A stretch of 64,000 nucleotides of DNA from Ruminococcus sp. NK3A76 (GCF_000686125.1 NZ_JMMA01000002.1:1550001-1614000), one strand, 5' to 3'. Shown: positions 26,251-34,736, counted from the first letter of the stretch. Translations and numbers: made by a program. The notes: generated by a model not told the origin, from the letters alone.

Positions 26251-27669
26251 TCAGACTGTTTCGACCTTGATAAGGTTAGTATTGCCGCTGACACCGAGAG
26301 GAACACCGGCAGTGATAACTGTCAGGTCACCGTGGCTGAGCCAGCCGTGCTGCAGAGCACACTCGATAGCCGCTGTCATAAGGTCATCGGTGCTTGTCTG
26401 CTCTGCGATGAGCCCTGGGATAACTCCCCACGACATACTGAGCTGTCTGAGCGTGGTCGGGTCGGTCGTTAGGCCGATTATCGGGCAGTCCGCCCTGTAT
26501 TTTGAGAGCATCCTTGCCGTGCCGCCGCCCTTGGTGACTGTGATTATAGCCTTTGCGTTAAGGTCATTTGCTGTAGTAACTGTTGCATGGGAAATAGCCT
26601 CAGTGACTGACTCGCTCTTTGTATCCTCACGCATCTTGAAGCGCTTGGCGTAGTTGATATTCTTTTCTGTCGTCTCAGCGATAAGAGCCATTGTCCTGAC
26701 CGCCTCGACAGGGAATTTACCGGCAGCTGTCTCGCCTGAGAGCATGATAGCTGATGTGCCGTCATAAATAGCATTTGCAACGTCGGTTATCTCAGCACGG
26801 GTCGGGCGGGGGTTATTTATCATGGATTCGAGCATCTGTGTAGCTGTTATGACTACCTTACCGGCGTTATATGCCTTATGTATGATATCCTTCTGGATAG
26901 CAGGTATCTGCTCAAAGGGTATCTCAACGCCCATATCACCTCTTGCGACCATGACACCGTCAGAGGCTGCAAGTATCTCGTCGATATTCTCAACGCCGTC
27001 CATATTCTCTATCTTAGCGATTATCCTGACGTCATACCAGCCGAGCGACTGGGTGAACTTACGAAGATAAACGACATCTGCACCTGTTCTTACAAAAGAT
27101 GCTGCGATAAAATCATATCTCATCTTTGCGCCGAATTCAAGGTCATGCATATCATCATCTGATATATAAGGCATAGAGAGCTTGACTCCGGGCACGTTTA
27201 TGCCCTTATGGTCAGAGAGTGTGCCGCCGTGGATGACTTCACAAGTGATATCCTGTCCCCTGACGCTTTTTACCTTAAGCTCGATGACACCGTCGTTTAT
27301 AAGTATAGCATCGCCCGTCTTAACGTCCTTAGGAAGATGCTCGAAGGTCACGGAAGCCTGCTTTTCATCGCCTTCGATATCACGGGTAGTAAGAACGAAC
27401 TCATCACCGTCTGCTATCTCAACCGGCTTATTGTCCTTGAAGTTCTTAAGTCTTATCTCAGGACCCTTGGTATCAAGAAGTGTAGCTACAGGTATATCAA
27501 GTTCCTTTCTCAGCCTGTCCACCATTTCAAAGCGCCTTTTATGCTCATCATAGCTTGAATGGGAGAAATTGAATCTCGCAACATTCATTCCGCCGAGCAT
27601 AAGCTCACGGAGTATCTGCTCATCGTCGGTAGAAGGACCTATCGTACACACTATCTTTGTCTTTCTCAT
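26251..27669 (-). CDS. pyk: Pyruvate kinase
   Basis: From ATG 27669 the product has 472 residues, the normal length of a pyruvate kinase without the extra PEP-utiliser domain of Bacillus enzymes. It begins MRKTKIVCTIGPS, and the active-site signature with the catalytic Lys (IIAKIENMDGVENIDEI), MVARGDMGVE and TATQMLESM are intact. It makes pyruvate and ATP from PEP, feeding the pyruvate formate-lyase encoded just downstream. GAGGG precedes the chosen ATG; a longer in-frame reading frame would extend upstream past the promoter and is rejected. Confidence 0.96.
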   Translation of the reverse strand: MRKTKIVCTIGPSTDDEQILRELMLGGMNVARFNFSHSSYDEHKRRFEMVDRLRKELDIPVATLLDTKGPEIRLKNFKDNKPVEIADGDEFVLTTRDIEGDEKQASVTFEHLPKDVKTGDAILINDGVIELKVKSVRGQDITCEVIHGGTLSDHKGINVPGVKLSMPYISDDDMHDLEFGAKMRYDFIAASFVRTGADVVYLRKFTQSLGWYDVRIIAKIENMDGVENIDEILAASDGVMVARGDMGVEIPFEQIPAIQKDIIHKAYNAGKVVITATQMLESMINNPRPTRAEITDVANAIYDGTSAIMLSGETAAGKFPVEAVRTMALIAETTEKNINYAKRFKMREDTKSESVTEAISHATVTTANDLNAKAIITVTKGGGTARMLSKYRADCPIIGLTTDPTTLRQLSMSWGVIPGLIAEQTSTDDLMTAAIECALQHGWLSHGDLTVITAGVPLGVSGNTNLIKVETV

Positions 27670-27702
27670 TATTATTTCCCTCACTTTTGTTATTATACTC
27701 AT

Positions 27703-27731
27703 ATTATACACCCATTTATTCCTGATGTCAA
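27703..27731 (-). promoter_or_regulatory. Sigma-A consensus promoter of pyk
   Basis: TTGACA (27726-27731) and TATAAT (27703-27708) on the minus strand, 17-bp spacer. It is back-to-back with the plus-strand promoter at 27744-27773. Confidence 0.85.
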
Positions 27732-27743
27732 CAAACAAGGCCA

Positions 27744-27773
27744 TTGACTTTCCGACACATTATATGGTACAAT
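27744..27773 (+). promoter_or_regulatory. Sigma-A-type promoter of the HATPase gene
   Basis: TTGACT (27744-27749) and TACAAT (27768-27773) with an 18-bp spacer on the plus strand, 33 bp before the start codon at 27807. Confidence 0.7.
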
Positions 27774-27806
27774 ATAGGCGGTAATATATGGTGGGAGGGC
27801 ACTAAT

Positions 27807-28841
27807 ATGATTGATACAGAGCTTAGAAAGAGCCTTGCGGCAGCTGCGGCGATGTTTGAAAGCAGCCGGCGTGGTATAATGATAACCGACGAAAACTACA
27901 GGCTGAAATGGACAAATGACATTGATCTTGCCAAAGGGAAATTCATGCGTGATGCATCAGGCTGCGCAGTCAGGCGGCTGAATGAGACTATCCCCCTGAT
28001 GAAGACCGAGATAACGCTTGGCGGCGAGCCGTTTTATCTGTTCAGCAGATATGACGAGAATGATCTGCTTTCATACATGAGAAGTGACAAATACAATCAG
28101 CTTTACGAAAGCTTCAGTGCGAAGCTGTATGTTAAGGCGGCACATTATCTTGAATTGTCTAAGATAATAACTGACCCGGTAGAAGAAAAGCAGCTGAGTG
28201 ACGGCATAAAGAAGCAAAACATATCTCTTCTGAGCGGATACATAAACGCCTGCGAGCTGAGAAGGCTTATTGATCTTTCAGATGATCTTGACCTGCACAG
28301 TGTGAGGTACTACCTAAGGCCTTTTCTTGATAACACTGCGCACATAGCAAAGAAAAACAGGTATGAGTTTACTTACGAGCTTGAAAAGGAGCTGTTTTTG
28401 CGCAGCGATATGAAAGTTCTGCTATGCGTTATCGCCAATCTGATAGCAAATGCATATCTGCACAACAAAAGCGAGAACAAGAAAGCTCACATCAGGATAT
28501 ACAAGGAAAACGGGCGCTTTTGCATTCACATGACAGACAATGGCGGCGGTATAGACATGAAGATCGCAGAACAGACCAAAAAGCCCTTCCTCATTAAGAA
28601 TGACGGCGGCGAAGGGCTCGGACTGTACATGGCAAGGCTATACACTGCACGCTGCGGCGGAGAGATATCTTTAAGCAATGAAAACGGCGGGCTCAGCATA
28701 CACATTGCTTTATCACCGGAGCTGACACAGGAGCCAATTGATCTGCGCTCACCGCCGTATATTCACTACACGACACTGCTCGATACGGAATACCTCATTC
28801 TTGCAAAGGGGCTTGACACCTTTGAGAGCAACTGCTTTTAG
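27807..28841 (+). CDS. Orphan histidine kinase-like ATPase protein
   Basis: From ATG 27807 (GGGAGGG eight bases upstream) the soluble protein has 344 residues. The C-terminal ~150 residues form an HATPase_c domain with an N-box (NLIANAYLHNK), G1 box DNGGGI and G2 box GEGLGLYMARL. The N-terminal ~90 residues include a PAS-like stretch (GIMITDENYRLKWTND). A canonical H-box histidine with the following Glu/Pro pattern is not evident. No response regulator or membrane segment is present nearby. It could be a cytosolic sensor kinase with a diverged phospho-acceptor, or a switch protein that only binds ATP. Confidence 0.8.
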   Translation: MIDTELRKSLAAAAAMFESSRRGIMITDENYRLKWTNDIDLAKGKFMRDASGCAVRRLNETIPLMKTEITLGGEPFYLFSRYDENDLLSYMRSDKYNQLYESFSAKLYVKAAHYLELSKIITDPVEEKQLSDGIKKQNISLLSGYINACELRRLIDLSDDLDLHSVRYYLRPFLDNTAHIAKKNRYEFTYELEKELFLRSDMKVLLCVIANLIANAYLHNKSENKKAHIRIYKENGRFCIHMTDNGGGIDMKIAEQTKKPFLIKNDGGEGLGLYMARLYTARCGGEISLSNENGGLSIHIALSPELTQEPIDLRSPPYIHYTTLLDTEYLILAKGLDTFESNCF

Positions 28842-29320
28842 CGGCGTGCGCCTATTATATGGATACACCTCGCTTTCTCATAGGAATAGCTGTAAAGCGG
28901 TCTGCCATAGGTATCATTGGTATGGGCAGCGACGTATATCATACCGCCCTGAGTGCTTATTACATACAGTGAGTGATAAAAGCCGGCTTCATTACCAAGC
29001 TGGATAACGTCTCCCGGGCGTGCATTATAAAGTGGTGTCAGCTCACCGAAGGGGCCTCTGCCTTTATTGCTGACAATAAAGCGGTAGAAATACTCGACAC
29101 CAGTCCAGGCGGCCGAGCGGTCGCCGAGTGAAACATAGTACCAGCCGAGGTCGGGGGTATAGTTCATGACAGCACCCTCGGCATAGATACACTGGGAAAC
29201 GAAGTTTGTACAGTCGCCGCCGAGGTGGTCAAAATCATAGAACACGGGGTTTCTTGAATACGCCCACCTGCGGGCATATTCTACCCCGTTTTTTATATTT
29301 AGCGGGTATTCGTAATACAT
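28838..29320 (-). CDS. Amidase-domain cysteine hydrolase (Amidase_6 type)
   Basis: The 160-residue protein matches the putative amidase domain found in Firmicutes: RWAYSRNPVFYDFD followed by GGDCTNFVSQC, with the catalytic cysteine of the papain-like fold, and a downstream histidine in FYHSLYVIS. There is no signal peptide, unlike cell-wall-targeted relatives. The start ATG lies only about five bases from a TATAAT-like box and lacks an SD, so it may be a leaderless transcript or the start may be wrong. Its 3' end overlaps the convergent HATPase gene by four bases. Confidence 0.82.
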   Translation of the reverse strand: MYYEYPLNIKNGVEYARRWAYSRNPVFYDFDHLGGDCTNFVSQCIYAEGAVMNYTPDLGWYYVSLGDRSAAWTGVEYFYRFIVSNKGRGPFGELTPLYNARPGDVIQLGNEAGFYHSLYVISTQGGMIYVAAHTNDTYGRPLYSYSYEKARCIHIIGARR

Positions 29321-29340
29321 ACTATATTATATTACCAAAG

Positions 29341-29363
29341 GCTCTTGGGTGACACCTGGGAGC
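29341..29363. promoter_or_regulatory. Imperfect palindrome upstream of the amidase gene
   Basis: A 23-bp inverted repeat with core GGGTGACACC and outer arms GCTC/GAGC lies in the -35 zone of the putative amidase promoter and could be an operator. No T-tract follows, so a terminator is unlikely. Confidence 0.35.
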
Positions 29364-29473
29364 TATCACAGCCATTTCATAAAGTTTCACCGCAATTTCA
29401 CATTTGATTTAGTTTGTTTTAAGTTTAGGCGGTTATAATGAATACAACAGCTAAGGAAAGGGCGGGATAAACA

Positions 29474-30799
29474 ATGAAAAATAACAGATACTTATCTTTA
29501 ACAGCAGCGGCCATAGCAGTAACAATGATACTTGCAGGCTGTTCGGATACAACTTTAGGCAGCAAGACAGTCTCCTCAGACGGCAGCTCATCGTCATCTG
29601 TAACATACACATTCGGCAGCAGTGAAAGCACAACTGACTCGGAGCAGACGATAACTGAGAGCGTAAAGCTCAGTGAGGGCAGCGATAATGTAGCATCAAG
29701 TGATGACTCTGTACTCGACACTGGCGATATGTTCACCGACCGTGATCTTGAACAGGCAGCTGATACGGAAGATGCAGTAAGCATAACCGCAGAAGACAGC
29801 AAAACAGCTGAGATAACAGAAGCCGGCGTATATGTGATAAGCGGCAAGGCAAGCAACTTCACTGTAAAGGTAGAAGCAGGCGATGAGGACAAGGTACAGA
29901 TAGTACTTGACGGAGCAGATATAACAAACGACAGCACACCTGTGATATATGTTATTAGTGCAGACAAAGTATTTATAACAACTGCAAGTGACAGCAGCTT
30001 AAGCGTGACTGGCAGCTTCACAGCAGACGGCGACACAAACACTGATGCAGTCATCTACTCAAAGGACGACATAGTATTAAACGGCACAGCTTCACTGACG
30101 ATAAGCTCGACCGGCAACGGCATCACAGGCAAGGACGACATCAAGGTTACAGGCGGAACATACAGCATAACATCTGCACTTGATGCAATAGAAGCAAACG
30201 ATTCTATAAGGATAGCTGACGGCTGCTTTGTTATAAACAGCCAGAAGGACGGGCTGCACTCTGAAAACAGCGACGACAGCACACAGGGTTACATATACAT
30301 TTCCGGCGGCTGCTTTGACATCACAGCAGCAAGCGATGGCATACAGGGAACGGCAGTCGTACAGATAGACGGCGGAGAATTCAGGATAAGCTCATCTGAA
30401 GGCATAGAGAGCACCTGTGTACAGATAAACGGCGGCAGCATAGACATTTCGGCAACTGACGACGGCATAAACACAGCACAGAAAACAAATGCATACACAG
30501 TATGCTTTGAGATGACAGGCGGCGAGCTTTCGATATCAATGAACGGCAATGACGTTGACTGCATCGACTCAAACGGAAACGTAACCGTATCCGGCGGAAC
30601 TATAAACGTTTCCTACCCTGTTTCGGGACCTTCCGAATCATTTGACTATGACGGCACGACAACATTCACAGGCGGCACAATAATCATAAACGGCGAGCAG
30701 GTAAGCGAGATACCCACACCCACTATGATGGGCGGCGGCAGAGGCGGCAACATGGGAGACATGGGCGGCTTCGGCGGCAGAGGCGGCAGAATGATGTGA
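29474..30799 (+). CDS. Secreted beta-helix carbohydrate-binding lipoprotein (Cthe_2159-like)
   Basis: The 441-residue protein starts with a lipoprotein signal peptide whose lipobox ends ILAGC (Cys about 23). An acidic Ser/Thr-rich linker (about 25-110) is followed by many strand-turn repeats with recurring GG-T/S-I patterns such as ISGGCFDI and INGGSIDI. These match the right-handed parallel beta-helix family represented by Clostridium thermocellum Cthe_2159, which binds polygalacturonate and cellulose. The C-terminus is a Gly/Arg/Met-rich tail with GGRGG motifs. It is likely surface-attached and helps adhesion to plant cell wall. A TATAAT lies about 40 bp upstream. Confidence 0.85.
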   Translation: MKNNRYLSLTAAAIAVTMILAGCSDTTLGSKTVSSDGSSSSSVTYTFGSSESTTDSEQTITESVKLSEGSDNVASSDDSVLDTGDMFTDRDLEQAADTEDAVSITAEDSKTAEITEAGVYVISGKASNFTVKVEAGDEDKVQIVLDGADITNDSTPVIYVISADKVFITTASDSSLSVTGSFTADGDTNTDAVIYSKDDIVLNGTASLTISSTGNGITGKDDIKVTGGTYSITSALDAIEANDSIRIADGCFVINSQKDGLHSENSDDSTQGYIYISGGCFDITAASDGIQGTAVVQIDGGEFRISSSEGIESTCVQINGGSIDISATDDGINTAQKTNAYTVCFEMTGGELSISMNGNDVDCIDSNGNVTVSGGTINVSYPVSGPSESFDYDGTTTFTGGTIIINGEQVSEIPTPTMMGGGRGGNMGDMGGFGGRGGRMM

Positions 30800-30852
30800 T
30801 AAAACACGCTTTTTCATAATCTTTTCCTTCAATAAATTTCCTTCCTAAGAGA

Positions 30853-30884
30853 AAAACGGCACTCGTGATGAGTACCGTTTTTTT
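30853..30884. terminator. Bidirectional terminator between the lipoprotein and sufB-like genes
   Basis: A 12-bp hairpin (arms 30853-30864 and 30870-30881, one mismatch) is flanked by A and T runs on both sides and serves the converging genes at 30799 (+) and 30896 (-). Confidence 0.85.
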
Positions 30885-30895
30885 CGTTATATTAA

Positions 30896-31822
30896 TTATT
30901 TTAAGAAGCCGTTTATTATCTGTTCCTCTGCCTCCTGCTCGGTAAGGCCTAAAGTCATCAGCTTTATCAGCTGGTCGCCTGCTATCTTGCCGATAGCTGC
31001 CTCATGAACAAGCATTGCGTCAACGCTGTTTGCTTCAAGCGAAGGAACTGCAAGGATACGGCCGTTATCCATAATGATAGAGTCACACTCGGTATGGCCG
31101 GAGCACTCGTCGTTGCCGAGGATACACATATCGAGCTTCTGGTAGGAATTATCTCTTGCGACTGAACGTGATACGATATCAGCAGACGAGCCCTTGCCGT
31201 TAAGGTGAACATTATAGATACTGTAGGCCTTCTGCTCGCCATGGGTCATAAGGCGCTCATGCACCACGAGCTTGGCACCTGCCTTAAGCTCTGCCTTTGT
31301 GGTGCGCTCAGTCGAATCAACGCCCTTTATCTGCACCATTTCCATTTCCATAGACGAGCCTTCGTCCATATAGACTTCGGTGACAGGGTTAAGGATACGC
31401 TTACCCTTGCCGTCGCCCGAGCCGTAGTGCTTTTCGACATACTTTATCTTAGCATTCTTGCCGACAAAGAAGCGGTGGATTCCGTCATGCTCGCTGTCCT
31501 GTGTGCCGCAGTTATCAATACCGCAGCCGGCAACTATGAGAACATCGCTGTTATCGCCGATATAGAAGTCGTTATACACTGTTTCCTTGATACCGCTCTG
31601 GCTGAGGACAACAGGGATATGAACGCTCTCATTCTTTGTGCCTTCCTTGATTATGATATCAATACCGGGCTTGTCCTCTTTAGTTTTTATATCTATATTC
31701 GCTGTTGTATTTCTGCCGGCGAGGGTGCTGTTAGCCCTGAAATTATATGCCCCCTCGGGGATATCATGCAGGTCTGCGACCTCGCTTATAAGGCGCTTTT
31801 GTATCTCATCGAGCTGTGTCAT
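30896..31822 (-). CDS. SufB/SufD-family Fe-S scaffold of a minimal SUF system
   Basis: The 308-residue protein has the right-handed beta-helix SufBD core, with characteristic segments ISRSVARDNS-like (VSRSVARDN), GHTECDSI, and the C-terminal VHEAAIGKI followed by an amphipathic SufC-contact region. It is shorter than SufB (about 470 aa) and lacks the long N-terminal part. With SufC and no SufD, SufS or SufU beside it, it fits the minimal two-gene SmsCB type found in anaerobes and archaea. Several cysteines (GCGIDNC, CDS) are available as ligands. Its ATG overlaps the sufC stop by four bases. Confidence 0.9.
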   Translation of the reverse strand: MTQLDEIQKRLISEVADLHDIPEGAYNFRANSTLAGRNTTANIDIKTKEDKPGIDIIIKEGTKNESVHIPVVLSQSGIKETVYNDFYIGDNSDVLIVAGCGIDNCGTQDSEHDGIHRFFVGKNAKIKYVEKHYGSGDGKGKRILNPVTEVYMDEGSSMEMEMVQIKGVDSTERTTKAELKAGAKLVVHERLMTHGEQKAYSIYNVHLNGKGSSADIVSRSVARDNSYQKLDMCILGNDECSGHTECDSIIMDNGRILAVPSLEANSVDAMLVHEAAIGKIAGDQLIKLMTLGLTEQEAEEQIINGFLK

Positions 31823-32565
31823 TTTCTTACCTCCTTATCAAGCATCTCGCACGAGGTAACTACCGAATCGGTACCTGTTATCGAGGGAAGTATCTCGTCC
31901 TTAGGGCCACGCTTCAAGATAGCGCCGTCTGCAAGGACGATTATCTCATCGGCGATATTGAGTATCCTCTCCTGGTGGGATATTACTATGATAGAACGGC
32001 CGCTGACCGTTTTACGCATATTCTCAAATATTCTGATAAGGTTCTGGAAGCTCCACAGGTCTATGCCTGCCTCGGGCTCGTCGAATACTGCTATCTTCGG
32101 GTCACGGGCAAGGACTGTTGCAATCTCTATCCTCTTAAGCTCGCCGCCCGAGAGAGATGCATTGACCTCACGGTTTATATAATCCTTAGCGCAAAGTCCC
32201 ACCTCAGAGAGGAAAGAGCACGCTTCGCTGACCTTGATAGGCTTTCCGTAGGCGATCTTTAAAAGGTCGAGCACTGTAAGGCCTTTGAACCTTACAGGCT
32301 GCTGGAACGCAAAGCCTATGCCTGCCTTTGCACGGTCAGTAACAGAGAGGTCTGTTATATCCTCACCGTCAAGAAAGATCTTACCGGAAAGAGGCTTCTG
32401 TATACCAGCGATTATCTTTGCAAGTGTAGACTTACCGCCGCCGTTCGGGCCTGTTATGACCGTGAATTTATTATCATCAATAGTCAGGGAGATATCCTTG
32501 ATTATCTGCTTCTCCGTGCCGTCATTATCGGCGGTGAAGGAGATCTGTTTCAGTTCAAGCATCAA
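31819..32565 (-). CDS. sufC: SufC-type ATPase of the Fe-S assembly system
   Basis: The 248-residue cytosolic ABC ATPase has Walker A GPNGGGKS (39-46), a Q-loop in FAFQQPVRFKG, signature LSGGE (138-142) and Walker B IAVFDEPEAG (158-167). The VRFKG and GGELKRIE segments are SufC-like. It powers cluster assembly on the partner SufB-like scaffold. It is first in the two-gene operon, with a promoter about 32 bp upstream. Confidence 0.93.
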   Translation of the reverse strand: MMLELKQISFTADNDGTEKQIIKDISLTIDDNKFTVITGPNGGGKSTLAKIIAGIQKPLSGKIFLDGEDITDLSVTDRAKAGIGFAFQQPVRFKGLTVLDLLKIAYGKPIKVSEACSFLSEVGLCAKDYINREVNASLSGGELKRIEIATVLARDPKIAVFDEPEAGIDLWSFQNLIRIFENMRKTVSGRSIIVISHQERILNIADEIIVLADGAILKRGPKDEILPSITGTDSVVTSCEMLDKEVRK

Positions 32566-32596
32566 AACTCAACTCCTAAAAGTGTACTATATTAGT

Positions 32597-32625
32597 ATTA
32601 TATCACAGACATTGACCTTAGTCAA
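32597..32625 (-). promoter_or_regulatory. Sigma-A-type promoter of sufC-sufB
   Basis: TTGACT (32620-32625) and TATAAT (32597-32602) on the minus strand with a 17-bp spacer. Confidence 0.8.
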
Positions 32626-32661
32626 TTGACAAACAGTTAACAAACTATTGCCTGCAAAGCG

Positions 32662-32683
32662 AAAGCCGCACGGGGGCGGCTTT
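32662..32683 (-). terminator. Terminator of the CE2-deacetylase operon
   Basis: AAAGCCGC (32662-32669) and GCGGCTTT (32676-32683) form an 8-bp stem directly after the deacetylase stop codon on the minus strand. Confidence 0.75.
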
Positions 32684-32686
32684 ACA

Positions 32687-33493
32687 TCAGCCCTGCTTTT
32701 GAACAAGGCTGTACATATTGGTATCATCGGGGTCAACAGGCACGCCCTTGGCAAAGAAAAGCTCAGAGCAGGTGACGAATTCATACCCCTGGTCAAGCAG
32801 CTCGGGAATTATCCTTTCAAGAGCCTGCACTGTCTGGAAATTGCCTGCCGAATCGTGAAGCAGGATAACAGCGCCGTCGCAGGCCTGCTCTATCGTCTTT
32901 TCATAGCGATAGTCGGCGTTGACCTTTGCATCATAGTCATCACAGCCATAGCCGCAGATAAATGTAAGGTCGATGCTGTCATACATAGTCTTGTTGACTG
33001 CGATATACGGTGGGCGGAAGAATTTGGGTGTGATACCTATTACTTCCTTTATCTTATCATTTGTGAACTCTATCTCCGCTTTGATATCCTCCTCGGACAT
33101 CTTATTCATATACGAGTGGGTCTTTGAATGGTTAGCTATCTCACAGCCCATCTGATAGGCACGCTTTATGTTTTCGCTGCTCTGCTCGGTGATATTATCC
33201 CCTATCAGGAAAAATGTCGCTCTGACACCGTATTTTTCAAGCACATCGAGCACCTCACCGGTAGTGGAAGTGTTCGGACCGTCATCAAAGGTCAGAGCTA
33301 TCACCTTTCCGTAGTCCTCAGCCTTTTCGTGACCAATGGGCACGCTTGTTACGACCTCCTGCGCCTGTGTATCGGGGGCGGATGTTACAGGGCTTTGCTG
33401 CTCACTGTCAACCGTACAGCTTGTATGTTCACCGCAAGATGTCATAGCTATTATTCCTCCAAGCATCAAAATAAGTAAAGCTCTTCTTATCAT
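32687..33493 (-). CDS. Polysaccharide deacetylase lipoprotein (NodB domain)
   Basis: The 268-residue protein has a lipoprotein signal peptide (lipobox ending MTSC, Cys about 20), a short Ser/Thr linker and a NodB domain from about residue 62. Visible motifs are TFDDGP (catalytic Asp and metal Asp), HSKTH (metal His pair) and RPPY with the catalytic-site Arg. This is carbohydrate esterase family 4: it removes N-acetyl or O-acetyl groups from peptidoglycan, chitin or xylan at the cell surface. Its ATG is one base after the stop codon of the CE2 esterase gene, indicating coupled expression of two deacetylases. Confidence 0.92.
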   Translation of the reverse strand: MIRRALLILMLGGIIAMTSCGEHTSCTVDSEQQSPVTSAPDTQAQEVVTSVPIGHEKAEDYGKVIALTFDDGPNTSTTGEVLDVLEKYGVRATFFLIGDNITEQSSENIKRAYQMGCEIANHSKTHSYMNKMSEEDIKAEIEFTNDKIKEVIGITPKFFRPPYIAVNKTMYDSIDLTFICGYGCDDYDAKVNADYRYEKTIEQACDGAVILLHDSAGNFQTVQALERIIPELLDQGYEFVTCSELFFAKGVPVDPDDTNMYSLVQKQG

Positions 33494-33494
33494 T

Positions 33495-34565
33495 TTACCA
33501 GCCCATAGTATCTTTTATGATAGGTGCTATCTCAGCACAGGCGTTGTCGTGTGATTTTCTTATGGGGTGGTAGTCGGCAACCAAGCCGTCCTTCTCGGCA
33601 TCATGCTCCTTGAAGCAGTGAGCAAGCACTCTTTCATCGCCTGTTTCAGCCTTATACTCATTGACTGCCATTTCAAGTGCTTTATATATACGTGTACCCA
33701 TTATGCCCACACCGCAGAAGATGAAGGCATCGGGGTTCTTTTCTCTTACGACTTTAAGGAATATCTTATAGTTATCTGCATAGTCACGCTGTCTGTCCTC
33801 ATGGTCAAGGCAATAGCTGTCGTCGTTTGTGCCGAGATTTATAACTATCGCCTGAGGGACAAACTGCTTGAAATCCCAGGGGATATCCTCGGGGGCGAGC
33901 TTATCGGCAAAGCTCTTATAGGAGAAACCGAGCGTGGGATAATAAGGCGGAACTAACTGGTCGGTTATCTTTTCCTCTGCTGTTCCGGTATAGCCGGAGA
34001 TTATACCGTAGCCGCTAATCGAAACAAGGCTGTAGTCAGCGTCAAGAGCCCTTGCTGCCTTATATGCGTAAGCCGCTGTGCAGTCCTCAGTCGAGGTCTT
34101 GAAATGGTGCAGAGGGTCTTCATCATCTACGCCATAGCCGCAGGTGATAGAATCGCCGATAAACTCTATCTTCCTCTCCCTGACAGGGGCAGGAGTAATT
34201 GATGCATCGTCATCAGTTTCAAGGCTGTCTATACCCATTGTTGACATAGCGCACTCGGAGAGCTTGATTATCTGAACTCTTGCCTTGACAGGCTGCTCGC
34301 TGTTGATAACTGTGAGCTTTGTTACACGCTCGTTAAGTGTACCCTCACATACTCTTTCACCGTTAACATAGACACCGTATCTTGCAACGTTCTCCTTTGC
34401 CTCCTCATCGGCGGACTTATCGGCAAGCAGGGTGACATAAAGGGTCTTACCCTCAAAGTCAAACTCAGCACCTGTACCGGAAAAAGCCGACCAGAGAGCA
34501 TCTTCAAAATAATAAGTTCTGCCTACGGGCTTGATATTATTATTTGTAAGAGTTAATTTTTTCAT
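33495..34565 (-). CDS. CE2-type SGNH carbohydrate esterase, cytoplasmic
   Basis: From ATG 34565 the protein has 356 residues and no signal peptide. An N-terminal beta-sandwich (about 1-120) precedes an SGNH hydrolase domain with GDSITCGYGV (catalytic Ser), NLGTND (block III Asn) and a C-terminal DYHP segment with the catalytic His. This order is that of carbohydrate esterase family 2 acetyl-xylan or acetyl-mannan esterases. An intracellular location suggests deacetylation of imported oligosaccharides. A polysaccharide deacetylase gene follows immediately. A 1152-aa GH2 gene is divergently transcribed upstream. Confidence 0.9.
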   Translation of the reverse strand: MKKLTLTNNNIKPVGRTYYFEDALWSAFSGTGAEFDFEGKTLYVTLLADKSADEEAKENVARYGVYVNGERVCEGTLNERVTKLTVINSEQPVKARVQIIKLSECAMSTMGIDSLETDDDASITPAPVRERKIEFIGDSITCGYGVDDEDPLHHFKTSTEDCTAAYAYKAARALDADYSLVSISGYGIISGYTGTAEEKITDQLVPPYYPTLGFSYKSFADKLAPEDIPWDFKQFVPQAIVINLGTNDDSYCLDHEDRQRDYADNYKIFLKVVREKNPDAFIFCGVGIMGTRIYKALEMAVNEYKAETGDERVLAHCFKEHDAEKDGLVADYHPIRKSHDNACAEIAPIIKDTMGW

Positions 34566-34608
34566 ATTTATCACCTTCGCAGTTATTATTGTCACTACAT
34601 TAAAACAT

Positions 34609-34637
34609 ATTATATCACACATTTACAGTATTGTAAA
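34609..34637 (-). promoter_or_regulatory. Sigma-A-type promoter of the CE2 esterase operon
   Basis: TTTACA (34632-34637) and TATAAT (34609-34614) on the minus strand, 17-bp spacer, 43 bp upstream of the ATG. Confidence 0.75.
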
Positions 34638-34677
34638 TAGCAAGGATAAAATATTTATACTATTTCAACAAATAATA

Positions 34678-34706
34678 TTGAAAGAAACGAGAATATGTGA
34701 TATAAT
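34678..34706 (+). promoter_or_regulatory. Sigma-A-type promoter of the GH2 gene
   Basis: TTGAAA (34678-34683) and TATAAT (34701-34706) on the plus strand, 17-bp spacer; only about 40 bp separate it from the divergent esterase promoter. Confidence 0.8.
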
Positions 34707-34736
34707 ATAAAAGCAAAGATATTTCGGGGAGAGTGA

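Noticed and set aside
27670-27744. Longer pyruvate kinase with 25 extra N-terminal residues
   Set aside because: The extension would cover the pyk promoter; MRKTKIVCTIGPS at 27669 is the normal family start and has an SD.
31205-32182. 325-codon plus-strand frame across sufB and sufC
   Set aside because: It is antisense to two overlapping genes with intact motifs and is an artefact of their codon use.
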